A DNA stretch of 64,000 bases from contig JADJMA010000060.1 in NCBI GenBank assembly GCA_016709845.1, forward strand, positions 62,001 through 126,000. Direction: 5' to 3'. The notes beneath the pieces were generated by a model, which worked only from the letters and a program-made list of their open reading frames with translations, did no database searches and was not told the DNA's origin. This DNA is from Flammeovirgaceae bacterium (GTDB lineage: Bacteria > Bacteroidota > Bacteroidia > Cytophagales > Cyclobacteriaceae). How positions within the stretch are numbered: the first letter of the stretch is position 1; each line of letters begins with the position of its first letter. Below are positions 7,400 to 17,874 of this stretch, in pieces. Both the position numbers and the translations under genes were made by a program.

Positions 7400-8490
7400 T
7401 TAGTACGCCCAATTGTTGTTTGTTCCTCTGCTTGAAGCCTCAACCCTTATTGATGTGAACCCGTAGGATCACTAATTTGAATTGTAGGAATTGTAGTATT
7501 AGCTACAAAAAAGCATCGCTCCGGTAGGTTGGTGAAAAATAACTCTATTATACATGTCTGTTGTTCCATAATAATCACTAGCAGTAGCTGTAAAGGGGAT
7601 TCGAAGAGCACTTTGAGGAGTTGTCCAGCCCCAGTTAGGGTTTTCTAATCCAAAGGAGTTTACTGTAAATAAAACATTTCTGCTATTAAGAATAGTCCTG
7701 TAAGGGAACCAACCACAGGTAAATTTTCTCAACTCACCATATTCTAGGATTTCAGTCCATGGAAAATAAAAATTATCATTAAAAAAGCCAAAATATGTTC
7801 TAGCCTTTATCCAAACTCTTCTATCATTCTTACAACCGCTATTGTTTTCGAAATAGTCGACCAAAAAATTATCACCACAGATAGAAGAAGTTCTTCCACC
7901 ATTATCTGTTTTATCAGTTGAATTAGATATTCTTCTAACTGAAAAGATGAGAGTATCAAGATTATCAATTCTTTCTACATTTTTAACAAATCTAATTTAT
8001 CCTTATTTGCGGAAACTATGTATTCATCGTTTAAAACCTTGTTGACATTATTACTAGTTTGATAAATGCGATCGCGATTACATATGTCTCCATATAAACC
8101 ACTAATAACTGGGCCATAGGTGTCTCCTCTTAAAATGATAATGTCTTTGTTATTGCTAAGAATATTCAAAGCTTCATTTTCCTCTTCAGCTAGAGAGAAT
8201 TCATCTAGTGCGGAAACAACAGCATTATTAAAGGAAATAAAACCATCTGAAGAAACTCTAGAATTTTGAGAACCAACTTTACTGTTCTTTATCTCTATGA
8301 ATTCAAGAAAAGATTTTGGATCAGGGAAAAACAATATGTTATTAGGATCTACAGCTGTCGGAATGATAACACTATCACTATTTGAAATTTCATCAACCGA
8401 AAATTCTGAACAACTCAAAACAAGGACTGCAACAAAAATTAATAGTTTTGATGCCTTTCGGGGGAGGGGGGGGGGGGGGGTAAATTTCAT
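7400..8490 (-). CDS. Lipoprotein of unknown function with a 15-C tract at its start, frameshifted
   Basis: The start ATG at 8488-8490 is followed within ten bases by 15 consecutive C, then T and five C. The frame as written gives MKFTPPPPLPRKASKLLIFVAVLVLSC, a lipoprotein signal peptide with lipobox LVLSC. The protein continues to about 7980. One missing A in a run there hides the continuation KNVERIDNLDTLIF to LVDYFENNSGCKNDRRVW. Two more indels near 7450-7505 lead to a C-terminus ending RGTNNNWAY and TAA at 7400-7402. The joined protein is about 363 aa, rich in aromatic and polar residues after residue 200. No family is recognised. Any change in C-tract length would shift the signal peptide out of frame. 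Confidence 0.55.
8466..8480. repeat. Homopolymer tract of 15 C on the minus strand
   Basis: Fifteen G on the plus strand, separated by one A from another five G at 8460-8464. It is inside the coding start of the lipoprotein gene. Nothing comparable occurs elsewhere in the window. The exact length is unreliable given the assembly. Confidence 0.8.
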
Positions 8491-8491
8491 A

Positions 8492-8522
8492 AAATTTCGT
8501 TTGAATTTTCTCAAACGAATTT
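8492..8522. repeat. Hairpin immediately upstream of the lipoprotein start
   Basis: CGTTTGA (8498-8504) pairs with TCAAACG (8511-8517), extended by AAATTT/AATTT arms with one bulge. It ends 2 nt before the ATG, so it would occupy the ribosome-binding region of the mRNA. Confidence 0.55.
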
Positions 8523-8524
8523 AG

Positions 8525-8552
8525 AAAAAGTTTTTAGATCTCAAAACTTTTT
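8525..8552 (-). terminator. Hairpin after the DUF3467 gene, possible terminator
   Basis: AAAAAGTTTT (8525-8534) pairs with AAAACTTTTT (8543-8552) around an 8-nt loop. It is A/T-rich and lacks a long separate U-tract, so it is a weak terminator candidate for the gene ending at 8606. Confidence 0.45.
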
Positions 8553-8605
8553 ACTGATTTGATTTAAAACTCCAAATCGTCTTTCGTTTAACAATATGCT
8601 ACTGA

Positions 8606-8929
8606 CTAAGCCTCGCCAATAGTACCTCCAAAATTCATTGGAAATTGAGGTGCTTCATTGGTTCGTTTAATAGGACCGAAAGTAGCTTCGTACTTACTGA
8701 TATTATCTTTCAAGGCCGAAAGAAGTCTTTTTGCGTGTTCTGGGGTAATAATAACCCGAGCCTTAACCCTGGCTTTCGGAACTCCAGGCATAAGTCTAAT
8801 AAAATCGATCACAAACTCGCTATTGGAGTGCGCAATCATTGCAAGATTAGAGTAGATGCCTTCTGCTATTTCTTCAGATAATTCAATGTTAATCTGATTT
8901 TGGGCGGGTGTGTTTTTTGTTTCTGCCAT
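8606..8929 (-). CDS. DUF3467 family protein
   Basis: The protein has 107 aa from the ATG at 8927-8929 (MAETKNTPAQNQINIELSEE). A longer frame exists but its extra N-terminal residues run through the rpoC terminator. The conserved core GIYSNLAMIAHSNSEFVIDF, then PGVPKARVKARVIITPEHAKRLL, is the DUF3467 signature. The family is small and cytoplasmic and its role is unknown. In Bacteroidota it is regularly found just downstream of rpoC, as here, which suggests a link with transcription or simply conserved order. It is separated from rpoC by a strong terminator, so it probably has its own promoter. Confidence 0.85.
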   Translation of the reverse strand: MAETKNTPAQNQINIELSEEIAEGIYSNLAMIAHSNSEFVIDFIRLMPGVPKARVKARVIITPEHAKRLLSALKDNISKYEATFGPIKRTNEAPQFPMNFGGTIGEA

Positions 8930-8985
8930 GGTAATATTTGATAATTTCAATTTGAAGACTCGAAAATGAATTCCATTAGAAAACA

Positions 8986-9017
8986 AAATGTGCGAACGGT
9001 AAACCATTCGCACATTT
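8986..9017 (-). terminator. Terminator of the rpoBC operon
   Basis: AAATGTGCGAA (8986-8996) and TTCGCACATTT (9007-9017) form an 11-bp stem with a 10-nt loop. On the minus strand it is followed by TGTTTTC. It starts 26 nt after the rpoC stop. Confidence 0.85.
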
Positions 9018-9042
9018 ATAAATCAATTCATTTTATAATCTG

Positions 9043-12000
9043 TTAATTCTGAAGTTCACGCTCCTTCGACTTAGGCTCGGGGGCATCAACTAAACGCTGG
9101 TACTCCTCTTCAGAGTTTACAATCATATCGTTGTATCTTCTTTGACCTGTTCCCGCCGGAATGAGGTGACCAACAATAACGTTTTCTTTCAAGCCGACTA
9201 ATCGGTCTGCCTTGCCACGAATGGCCGCTTCACTAAGCACCTTGGTAGTTTCCTGAAAGGATGCTGCTGACAGCCAGCTTTCAGTCTTAAGTGATGCCTG
9301 AGTTATACCCTGCAACGTAGGTCTTGAAACGGCACTAACGCATCGCGAACTTCAACCACTTTTTGGTCTTTTCTCTTGAGAGAAGAATTCTCATCACGCA
9401 ATTCACGTGGGCTGATGATTTGACCTACTTTGAACCGTGGAGAATCACCCGAATCCATAACAATTTTCTTGTCTAGTACACTGTCGTTTTCTTCACGGAA
9501 TTCAAACTTGTCAACATATTCACCAGGTAGGAAGGTAGTGTCACCTGAATCAATGATCTCAACCTTCTGCATCATCTGACTTACGATACACTCAATGTGC
9601 TTATCGTTAATCTTCACACCTTGCAAACGATATACTTCCTGAATTTCATTAACCAGGTACTCTTGTACAGCTGTTGGTCCTTTGATCGATAAAATATCCG
9701 AAGGAGTAATAGCACCATCTGACAACGGCTGACCTGCTTTTACAAAGTCATTATCCTGCACAAGAATGTGCTTAGACAATGGCACCAAGTAACGCTTCTG
9801 TACACCATCTTTAGATTCGATGAAGATTTCACGATTACCACGCTTGATACCACCGCAAGTAACTACCCCATCAATCTCACTAACCACAGCCGGGTTAGAT
9901 GGATTACGTGCTTCAAATAATTCAGTTACGCGTGGAAGTCCTCCTGTAATATCACGAGACTTACCCATTGTACGAGGAATTTTTGCCAGCACTTGTCCAG
10001 CCTTAATCTTCTCCCCTTCATCAACTGCTAAGTGCGCCCCTACCGGAATATTATATCCTTTTGAATCGCTCTTGCCTTTACAATGATTGATGGGTTCTTA
10101 GTCTTATCGCGAGTATCAGTAATTACCTTCTCGCGGTGACCTGTCTGCTCATCAGATTCTTCCTTATAGGTTACCCCTTCAATAATGGCTTCAAATTCGA
10201 TTTCGCCATCATACTCTGATAAGATAACTGCATTATACGGATCCCAATAACAAAGCTCAGTTCCCTTTTCAACCTTTTGTCCATCCTTCACTCTCAGGAA
10301 AGTACCATAAGGAACGTTGTTGCTTATCAGCACACGCTTTTCGTCATCTATGATTCTTATCTCCCCCGTACGACCCATCACCACTTTCACCTTGTTATCG
10401 TCACGATCGGTGGTATCTACAGTACGAATACTTTCGAACTCAACCGTACCTGTGAACTTTGCTTTGATGTTGGCATCAACGGCAATGTTAGAAGCTGTAC
10501 CTCCCACGTGGAAAGTACGAAGCGTTAACTGAGTACCCGGCTCACCAATTGATTGAGCAGCAATAACACCAACGGCTTCACCCGCCTGCACCATTTTACC
10601 GGTTGCCAGGTTACGTCCATAACACTTGGCGCAACCACCCACTTTAGTTTCGCAGGTTAACACCGAGCGAATCTCAACTTCTTCTATACTGGTTTCTTCA
10701 ATTCGTTTAGCTATTTCATCATTGATCTCCTCATTAGCAGGACAAATCAATTCATCTGTAATAGGATCGTAAATATCATGAACGGTAACACGACCTAAGA
10801 TACGCTCAGACAATGGTTCAACAATATCTTCATTGTCTTTAAGAGCAGTAACTTTTAAACCACGAAGTGTACCACAATCCTCTTCCGTAACAACAAGATC
10901 CTGAGCCACGTCAACAAGCCTTCTAGTCAAGTATCCCGCATCAGCGGTTTTCAATGCCGTATCGGCAAGACCTTTACGTGCACCGTGTGTGGAGATAAAG
11001 TACTCCAATACGTCCAACCCTTCTTTAAAGTTTGAAAGAATCGGGTTTTCAATAATTGAACCTACGGAGCCTGCTAGGTTTTTCTGAGGCTTCGCCATCA
11101 AACCGCGCATACCACCCAACTGGCGAATCTGTTCTCTCGATCCACGAGCACCCGAGTGCATCATCATATAGATAGAGTTAAAGCCTTGAAGGTCTTCTTC
11201 CAACTGCTTCATCAGCGTGTTGGTAAGCAAAGTATTGGTACGAGTCCAGATATCAATTACCTGATTGTAACGTTCGTTGTCAGTAATCAGACCCATCATA
11301 TAGTTGTTCCATACAGAATCAACTTCTTTCTGAGCATCCTCAACCAACTTTTTCTTTTCTACCGGAACCTTAACATCGCCCAAGCCCATAGATAGACCGC
11401 CTCGGTAGGCCATCTGGAATCCAAGGTCTTTAATATCATCGAGGAACTTAGCCGTTTTTGCCTGGCCCGCTAGCTTATATACATCAGCAATAATAGTTTG
11501 TAGCTTCTTCTTAGTGAGAAGTTCATCTACATATCCAACTTCGGTGGGTACTACCTGATTGAAAATCACACGACCGGTTACAGTCTCTATCATTTTCGAT
11601 TCAAACTGTTCGCTCTTCTTATCGCGAACGGTAGCACGAACTTTTATTATAGCATGCTTGGATAGTTTGCCTTCGTTGTAGGCAATTACCACTTCTTCTG
11701 CTGAATAAAATCTCTTGCCTTCACCCAATTCTTCTTTTCTTCCTTTTGTCAGGTAATAAAGCCCCAACACCATGTCCTGTGAAGGTACCGTAATAGGCGC
11801 TCCGTTAGCCGGATTAAGAATGTTATGAGAAGAAAGCATCAATACAGAAGCTTCCAAAATTGCTTCCTGACCAAGAGGCACGTGAACGGCCATCTGGTCA
11901 CCGTCAAAGTCAGCGTTGAACGCAGTACATACCAACGGGTGCAATTGAATCGCTTTTCCTTCAATTAATTTTGGTTGGAAAGCCTGAATACCTAATCGGT

Positions 12001-13330
12001 GAAGTGTTGGAGCACGGTTCAAAAGAACAGGATGTCCTCTCAATACGTTTTCCAAAATATCCCACACAACAGGATCTTTGCGATCAACAATCTTTTTAGC
12101 TGACTTCACAGTCTTCACAATTCCTCTTTCAATCAGCTTACGGATAATGAATGGTTTGAATAATTCAGCCGCCATATCTTTTGGCAGACCGCACTCATGT
12201 AACTTCAATTCTGGTCCTACCACAATTACGGAGCGACCAGAATAGTCAACACGCTTACCAAGTAAGTTCTGACGGAAACGTCCTTGCTTACCTTTCAACA
12301 TGTCGCTCAATGATTTCAACGCACGGTTACCATCGGAACGTACTGCATTTACTTTTCTCGAGTTGTCGAACAAAGAGTCAACCGCTTCCTGAAGCATCCG
12401 CTTTTCATTACGAAGAATAACTTCGGGAGCTTTAATATCTATCAATCGCTTCAAACGGTTGTTACGGATAATAACACGTCTGTAAAGATCATTCAAATCG
12501 GATGTTGCAAAACGACCACCATCCAACGGCACAAGCGGACGCAATTCCGGAGGAATTACCGGCACCATCTTAATGGTCATCCACTGTGGACGGTTTTCCA
12601 CGCGCGTATTTGCTTCGCGGAAAGCCTCAACAACTTTCAAGCGCTTCAAGGCTTCTGCCTTACGTTGTTGCGAAGTATCGGTAGCTGCCTGATGACGCAA
12701 CTCATAAGAAAGCTCATCTAACTTAACGCGAGATAGTAGCATTTCTAATGCATCAGCTCCCATCTTGGCGATGAATTTCTTAGGATCGTTGTCATCCAAT
12801 AATTGATTTTCACGCGGCAACTTGTCCACGATGTCTAAGTATTCTTCTTCCGTTAAGAAGTCAAGACGATTGATGCCTTCTTCTTCTTTAATACCCGGTT
12901 GAATAACTACGAATCTTTCGTAATAAATAATCTGATCAAGCTTCTTGGTAGGCATGCCAAGCAAGTATCCAATCTTGTTTGGCAAAGAACGGAAATACCA
13001 GATGTGAGCTACGGGCACAACCAATTCGATATGACCCATGCGCTCGCGTCTTACTTTCTTTTCAGTAACCTCCACACCGCAACGGTCGCAGATAATACCT
13101 TTGTAGCGAATACGCTTATATTTTCCACAATGACATTCCCAGTCTTTAACAGGACCGAAGATTCGCTCACAGAACAATCCACCCATCTCAGGCTTATACG
13201 TCCGGTAGTTGATTGTTTCGGGTTGCGTTACTTCACCGTGTGAGCTTTCCAAAATTGACTCTGGAGAAGCAAGACTGATGGTGATTTTAGAGAAGTCGTT
13301 GTTGATCTTTTTATTTTTTCTGAAAGACAT
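9043..13330 (-). CDS. rpoC: RNA polymerase subunit beta-prime, two frameshifts
   Basis: The joined gene encodes about 1,430 aa, the usual Bacteroidota length. Near the N-terminus CHCGKYKRIRYKGIICDRCGVEV is the first zinc site (given here only by its ends CHCGK and CDRCGVEV). NADFDGDQMAVH is the catalytic Mg-binding loop. CLTCETKVGG... and CAKCYGRNLA form the second zinc site as LTCETKVGGCAKC. The frame breaks near 10070, where AAAGG should have one more A (true reading AIQKGYNIPVGAHLAVDEG). It breaks again near 9318 (true reading FQDPTLQGITQASLKTESW). The C-terminus then reads through to 9043. It follows rpoB after a 108-nt spacer. Both breaks are treated as sequence errors because the gene is essential. 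Confidence 0.96.
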
Positions 13331-13372
13331 ATTTGATCGTTTTCAGTTAACTTATATTAGTACAGAGTATAT

Positions 13373-13420
13373 AGTCCTTAGTCTTGAGTAAAGAGTCGTT
13401 AGTACTAAAGACTAAGGACT
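13373..13420. repeat. 13-bp inverted repeat in the rpoB-rpoC spacer
   Basis: AGTCCTTAGTCTT (13373-13385) and AAGACTAAGGACT (13408-13420) are exact inverted copies separated by 22 nt. The spacer and flanks repeat related words (GAGTAAAGAGTC, GGACTCTTTACT). In the mRNA this would fold between rpoB and rpoC. There is no U-tract, so it is not a classic terminator. Confidence 0.7.
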
Positions 13421-13438
13421 CTTTACTATTGACTATTG

Positions 13439-16400
13439 TTAATCCATCGTTATCTCAAGTGCCAAACCTCTAAGTTCATGCACCAATACATTGAACGACT
13501 CAGGGATATTTGGCTTCCTCATGTTTTCGCCCTTAACAATCGATTCGTATGCTTTCGCTCTACCAATCACATCGTCTGACTTAATCGTGAGTATCTCCTG
13601 AAGGATGTGCGAAGCGCCAAAGGCTTCAATCGCCCAAACCTCCATCTCGCCAAAACGCTGACCACCAAACTGCGCCTTACCACCCAACGGCTGTTGTGTA
13701 ATAAGTGAATAAGGTCCGATAGAACGTGCGTGCATTTTATCATCCACCAGGTGACCCAGCTTCAACATGTATGCAATACCGACCGTTACCGGTTGATCAA
13801 ACTTGTCTCCTGTTAATCCATCGTATAAATAGGTACGACCATATTCGGGAAGATTGGCTTCTTTCAATTCCGCTGAAACCTGATCGAGTGATGCCCCATC
13901 AAAAATTGGTGTAGCATACTTTCTTCCCAACCGTTTACCAGCCCATGCCAATACAGTCTCATAGATCTGACCCAGGTTCATACGCGAAGGCACACCCAAC
14001 GGGTTCAAGCAGATATCCACCGGAGTTCCATCTTCCAGGAATGGCATATCTTCTTCACGAACGATACGGGCTACAACACCCTTATTTCCGTGACGACCCG
14101 CCATCTTATCTCCTACTTTCAGCTTGCGCTTCTTAGCGATATAAACTTTAGCTAACTGAACAATACCTGCCGGTAATTCATCACCTACTTCAAGTGTGAA
14201 ACGTTCGCGTTTAAACTCACCCGCAATTACATTTCTCTTGTTTAGATAGTTCTTCACCAATTCAGATACCAAATCATTGGTATGATCATCAGTGGTCCAG
14301 CTTTCCAAGCTAATGTCGGCAATCAAATTAACCTCTTCAGGCACATTGTAATTGCTCTCATCGCGGTAGATATTCTTATCAGGAAAAAGATTGCTTTCAA
14401 TCACTTTGCCCGAGAACTTCACACCCTTGCTGATTAGCTCATCACCAAACTTATGCTTAACCCCTTGACTGGTTTTACCAGTAAGTAGTGTAGTAAGTTT
14501 TTTGATCATGCCAGCACGTAACTCCGCTAGCTCTTTGCTGTAGCGATTCTTCAATGCATCTAATTCTTTCTTAGACTTGGTTCTTACATCTTTATCACGC
14601 TTAGGTCTTGAGAACAATTTGGTTTCGATAACCACACCTTTGAGTGATGGAGGCGCTTTCATAGAAGCATCCTTCACGTCACCGGCTTTGTCACCGAAGA
14701 TAGCTCTAAGAAGCTTTTCTTCTGGAGTTGGATCGGTTTCTCCTTTAGGAGTAATCTTACCAATCAGAATGTCACCTTCTTTTACTTCCGCGCCAATACG
14801 AATGATTCCGTTTTCATCAAGATGCTTAACAGCTTCTTCACTAACATTCGGAATCTCAGAAGTTAATTCTTCTTCTCCTCGCTTGGTGTCACGTACTTCC
14901 AGTTCAAATTCTTCTACGTGAATGGATGTATAAACATCTTCGCGAACTACTCGCTCAGAGATTACAATCGCATCTTCAAAATTATATCCCTGCCAAGGCA
15001 TGTAGGCCACTAACAAGTTACGGCCAAGGGCTAACTCTCCGTTAGCTGTTCCGTAACCTTGACATAGCGGTTGTCCTTTGGCAACTTTATCACCTTTCTT
15101 AACAAGTGGTGTAAGGTTGATACAAGTATCCTGATTGGTTCTTCTGAACTTAATCAGCGTGTACGATTTAACTTCGTCATCAAAACGAACCAATTCCTGC
15201 TCTTCCGATACTTCATAACGCACAACAATCTTATTCGCATCCACGAATTCAACGGTACCATTGGCCTCCGCTAAAATTAAGGTACGCGAATCCAAAGCAA
15301 TTCTTCCTTCAAGGCCTGTTCCCACAATAGGTGCTTCCGGTCTCATTAAAGGAACTGCCTGACGTTGCATGTTTGATCCCATCAAGGCACGGTTTGCATC
15401 ATCATGTTCCAGGAATGGAATCATGGAAGCTGCAATCGACACAATCTGGTTTGGAGCGATATCCATATAGGTGATATCCTTCGGTTCCACCACTGGGAAG
15501 TCACCTTCAAAACGAGCTTTCACTTTCTCGTCATCCAGATCACCACCTGCTTTAATTTTTATATTAGCCTGAGCAATGTTATGCGTATCTTCCTCTTCGG
15601 CAGTAAGGAAAATAACATCCTTACCTTTTACTTTACCATTTTCAACTTTACGGTAAGGCGTCTCGATGAAGCCCATCTTGTTCACTTTTGCGTGAACGCA
15701 GAGAGACGAAATCAAACCAATGTTCGGACCTTCCGGAGTTTCAATGGTACACAAGCGACCATAGTGCGTGTAATGAACGTCACGAACTTCGAAACCTGCA
15801 CGTTCTCTGGAGAGACCGCCTGGCCCGAGTGCCGACATTCTACGCTTGTGGGTAATTTCAGCTAATGGATTGGTTTGATCCATAAACTGCGAAAGCTGAT
15901 TCGTTCCAAAGAACGAGTTGATTACGGAAGACAGCGTACGCGCGTTGATCAAATCAACGGGTTTGAAATCTTCGTTATCGCGAACATTCATTCTTTCTTT
16001 GATCGTTCTCGCCATACGGGCAAGTCCTACACCAAACTGAGAATATAATTGTTCACCTACTGTCCTTACACGTCTATTACTCAAGTGATCAATGTCATCG
16101 ACAACTGCTTTTGAGTTGATCAGACCGATCAGATACTTAACAATAAGGATAATATCCTCGGTTGTTAATACACGCTGATCGAAGCTCAGGTCAAGACCTA
16201 ACTTCTTGTTGATTCTATAACGGCCTACTTCACCCAAATCGTAACGCTTCTCGCTAAAGAACAAACTCTGAATAATATCGCGAGCGGTTTGTTCGTCAGG
16301 GGCTTCGGTATTTCTTAGTTGACGATAGATTTGTTCAACGGCCTCTTTCTCAGAGTTAGAATTATCTTTAGCCAACGTATTGAAGATGATATGATAATCG

Positions 16401-17308
16401 GCTGCGTTTACATCTTCTCTATGAAGGATAATTGATTTTACTCCGGATTCAACAATAGTGTCTACGTCTTCAGCGGTGATCACATGATCGCGCTCAAGCA
16501 ACACCTCGTTACGATCGATAGAAACAACTTCACCCGTATCTTCATCCACAAAGTCTTCCGTCCATGTCTTTAACACACGGGCCGCAAGTTTGCGATCAAT
16601 CGTCTTCTTAAGGGTATTTTTATTTGCTTCAATTTCCTCAGACAAGCCAAAGAGATCAAGGATATCTTTATCCGTACCATAACCAATCGCGCGAAGCAAC
16701 GTGGTTACCGGAAATTTTTTCTTACGATCGATGTAAGCATACATCACCGCGTTTACATCGGTAGCGAATTCAATCCAAGATCCTTTGAAAGGAATAATAC
16801 GGGCTGAATAAAGCTTGGTTCCGTTAGTGTGTTTACTCATGGCGAAAAACACACCCGGTGAACGATGCAATTGCGAAACGATAACCCGCTCAGCGCCATT
16901 GATCACGAAAGATCCCTTCTCAGTCATGTATGGGATGTTACCCAAAAACACTTCCTGTTCTATGGTCTGGAAATCTTCGTTATCCTCATCGTTACAGGTG
17001 AGGCGTAATTTCGCTTTCAGCGGAACAGAGAACGTGAGCCCGCGATCGATACATTCATCCACATCGTACTTCGGTGGATCAATGGTATAATCGACAAACT
17101 CAAGAACGAAGTTCTCGCGTGAATCTGAAATGGGGAAGTTCTCTGCAAATACTTTGAAGAGTCCTTCATTTTGGCGTTTCTCTGCAGGTGTTTCTATCTG
17201 CAAAAAATCTTTGAATGATTGAAGTTGAATATCGAGAAAATCGGGATATTCAAGAACCTTCTCAATAGTTGAGAAGTCAATCCTGTTATTTACTGTCTTC
17301 TTTGCCAA
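13439..17308 (-). CDS. rpoB: RNA polymerase subunit beta
   Basis: The protein has 1,289 aa and the frame is intact over 3.9 kb, the longest undamaged gene here. The rifampicin pocket is plainly visible (FFGTNQLSQFMDQ, then ITHKRRMSALGPGG), and the Asp, His and Ser positions that mutate to resistance are wild type. Further on, GYNFEDAIVISERVV and the C-terminal GGQRFGEMEVWAIEAFGA are typical of the active-site flap and clamp regions. It lies 155 nt downstream of rplL, with a strong hairpin in that gap that probably tunes the ratio of ribosomal protein to polymerase. Confidence 0.98.
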   Translation of the reverse strand: MAKKTVNNRIDFSTIEKVLEYPDFLDIQLQSFKDFLQIETPAEKRQNEGLFKVFAENFPISDSRENFVLEFVDYTIDPPKYDVDECIDRGLTFSVPLKAKLRLTCNDEDNEDFQTIEQEVFLGNIPYMTEKGSFVINGAERVIVSQLHRSPGVFFAMSKHTNGTKLYSARIIPFKGSWIEFATDVNAVMYAYIDRKKKFPVTTLLRAIGYGTDKDILDLFGLSEEIEANKNTLKKTIDRKLAARVLKTWTEDFVDEDTGEVVSIDRNEVLLERDHVITAEDVDTIVESGVKSIILHREDVNAADYHIIFNTLAKDNSNSEKEAVEQIYRQLRNTEAPDEQTARDIIQSLFFSEKRYDLGEVGRYRINKKLGLDLSFDQRVLTTEDIILIVKYLIGLINSKAVVDDIDHLSNRRVRTVGEQLYSQFGVGLARMARTIKERMNVRDNEDFKPVDLINARTLSSVINSFFGTNQLSQFMDQTNPLAEITHKRRMSALGPGGLSRERAGFEVRDVHYTHYGRLCTIETPEGPNIGLISSLCVHAKVNKMGFIETPYRKVENGKVKGKDVIFLTAEEEDTHNIAQANIKIKAGGDLDDEKVKARFEGDFPVVEPKDITYMDIAPNQIVSIAASMIPFLEHDDANRALMGSNMQRQAVPLMRPEAPIVGTGLEGRIALDSRTLILAEANGTVEFVDANKIVVRYEVSEEQELVRFDDEVKSYTLIKFRRTNQDTCINLTPLVKKGDKVAKGQPLCQGYGTANGELALGRNLLVAYMPWQGYNFEDAIVISERVVREDVYTSIHVEEFELEVRDTKRGEEELTSEIPNVSEEAVKHLDENGIIRIGAEVKEGDILIGKITPKGETDPTPEEKLLRAIFGDKAGDVKDASMKAPPSLKGVVIETKLFSRPKRDKDVRTKSKKELDALKNRYSKELAELRAGMIKKLTTLLTGKTSQGVKHKFGDELISKGVKFSGKVIESNLFPDKNIYRDESNYNVPEEVNLIADISLESWTTDDHTNDLVSELVKNYLNKRNVIAGEFKRERFTLEVGDELPAGIVQLAKVYIAKKRKLKVGDKMAGRHGNKGVVARIVREEDMPFLEDGTPVDICLNPLGVPSRMNLGQIYETVLAWAGKRLGRKYATPIFDGASLDQVSAELKEANLPEYGRTYLYDGLTGDKFDQPVTVGIAYMLKLGHLVDDKMHARSIGPYSLITQQPLGGKAQFGGQRFGEMEVWAIEAFGASHILQEILTIKSDDVIGRAKAYESIVKGENMRKPNIPESFNVLVHELRGLALEITMD

Positions 17309-17383
17309 GGTACTTTAGGTTTAAATTTCCTAGGACTAGACTAATTAAACTACTGTTTGGATACGGCCATTACTGGCATAAAT

Positions 17384-17434
17384 AAGGAAAGACCCCAGTC
17401 CCATTTTGGTGGGATTGGGGTCTGAAAATTCCTT
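17384..17434 (-). promoter_or_regulatory. rplL-rpoB intergenic hairpin (likely partial terminator/attenuator)
   Basis: AGACCCCAGTCCCA (17390-17403) pairs with TGGGATTGGGGTCT (17410-17423) with one G-U pair and a 6-nt loop. Outer arms AAGGAA/TTCCTT extend it. On the minus strand it is followed by TTTCCTT, only weakly U-rich. The position matches the rplL-rpoB attenuator known from E. coli, which lets only part of the transcripts enter rpoBC. Confidence 0.75.
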
Positions 17435-17463
17435 TCAGACGGTATCCTGCGTCTTCAAGAAGA

Positions 17464-17838
17464 TTACTTCAACTCGACTTCGGCACCAGCCTCTACAAGT
17501 TGCTTCTTGAGATTTTCAGCTTCGTCTTTAGGTAAGCCTTCTTTGATTGTTTTAGGAGCGCCATCAACAACATCCTTAGCTTCCTTCAAGCCAAGACCTG
17601 TTAACTCTTTTACAAGTTTTACAATTTGAAGCTTGTTAGCACCGGCAGCCTTCAATACTACATCGAAGTTTGTCTTTTCAGCAGGAGCAGCAGCACCCGC
17701 ACCAGCAGCAGGACCTGCTACTACAGCAGCAGCAGCTGGCTCAATGCCATGAGTTTCTTTCAAATAAGAAGCTAATTCATTTACTTCTTTAACGGTAAGT
17801 TCTACCAGTTGATCGCCAAGAGATTTTACGTCAGCCAT
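17464..17838 (-). CDS. rplL: 50S ribosomal protein L7/L12
   Basis: The protein has 124 aa. An N-terminal dimerisation helix (MADVKSLGDQLVELTVKEVNEL) is followed by the Ala/Gly-rich hinge AAAAVVAGPAAGAGAAAPA. The C-terminal factor-binding domain contains KLQIVKLVKELTGLGLKEAK. L7/L12 forms the ribosomal stalk that recruits EF-Tu, EF-G and other GTPases. It follows rplJ by about 36 nt and precedes the hairpin before rpoB. The frame is intact. Confidence 0.98.
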   Translation of the reverse strand: MADVKSLGDQLVELTVKEVNELASYLKETHGIEPAAAAVVAGPAAGAGAAAPAEKTNFDVVLKAAGANKLQIVKLVKELTGLGLKEAKDVVDGAPKTIKEGLPKDEAENLKKQLVEAGAEVELK

Positions 17839-17874
17839 GATTTGTTAGTGTTTAATTTTCTTTTCGGTTAATGA

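Noticed and set aside
9820..17090. Plus-strand reading frames of 60-150 codons inside rpoC and rpoB
   Set aside because: They lie antisense to intact, conserved minus-strand genes, have no start context and no recognisable products.
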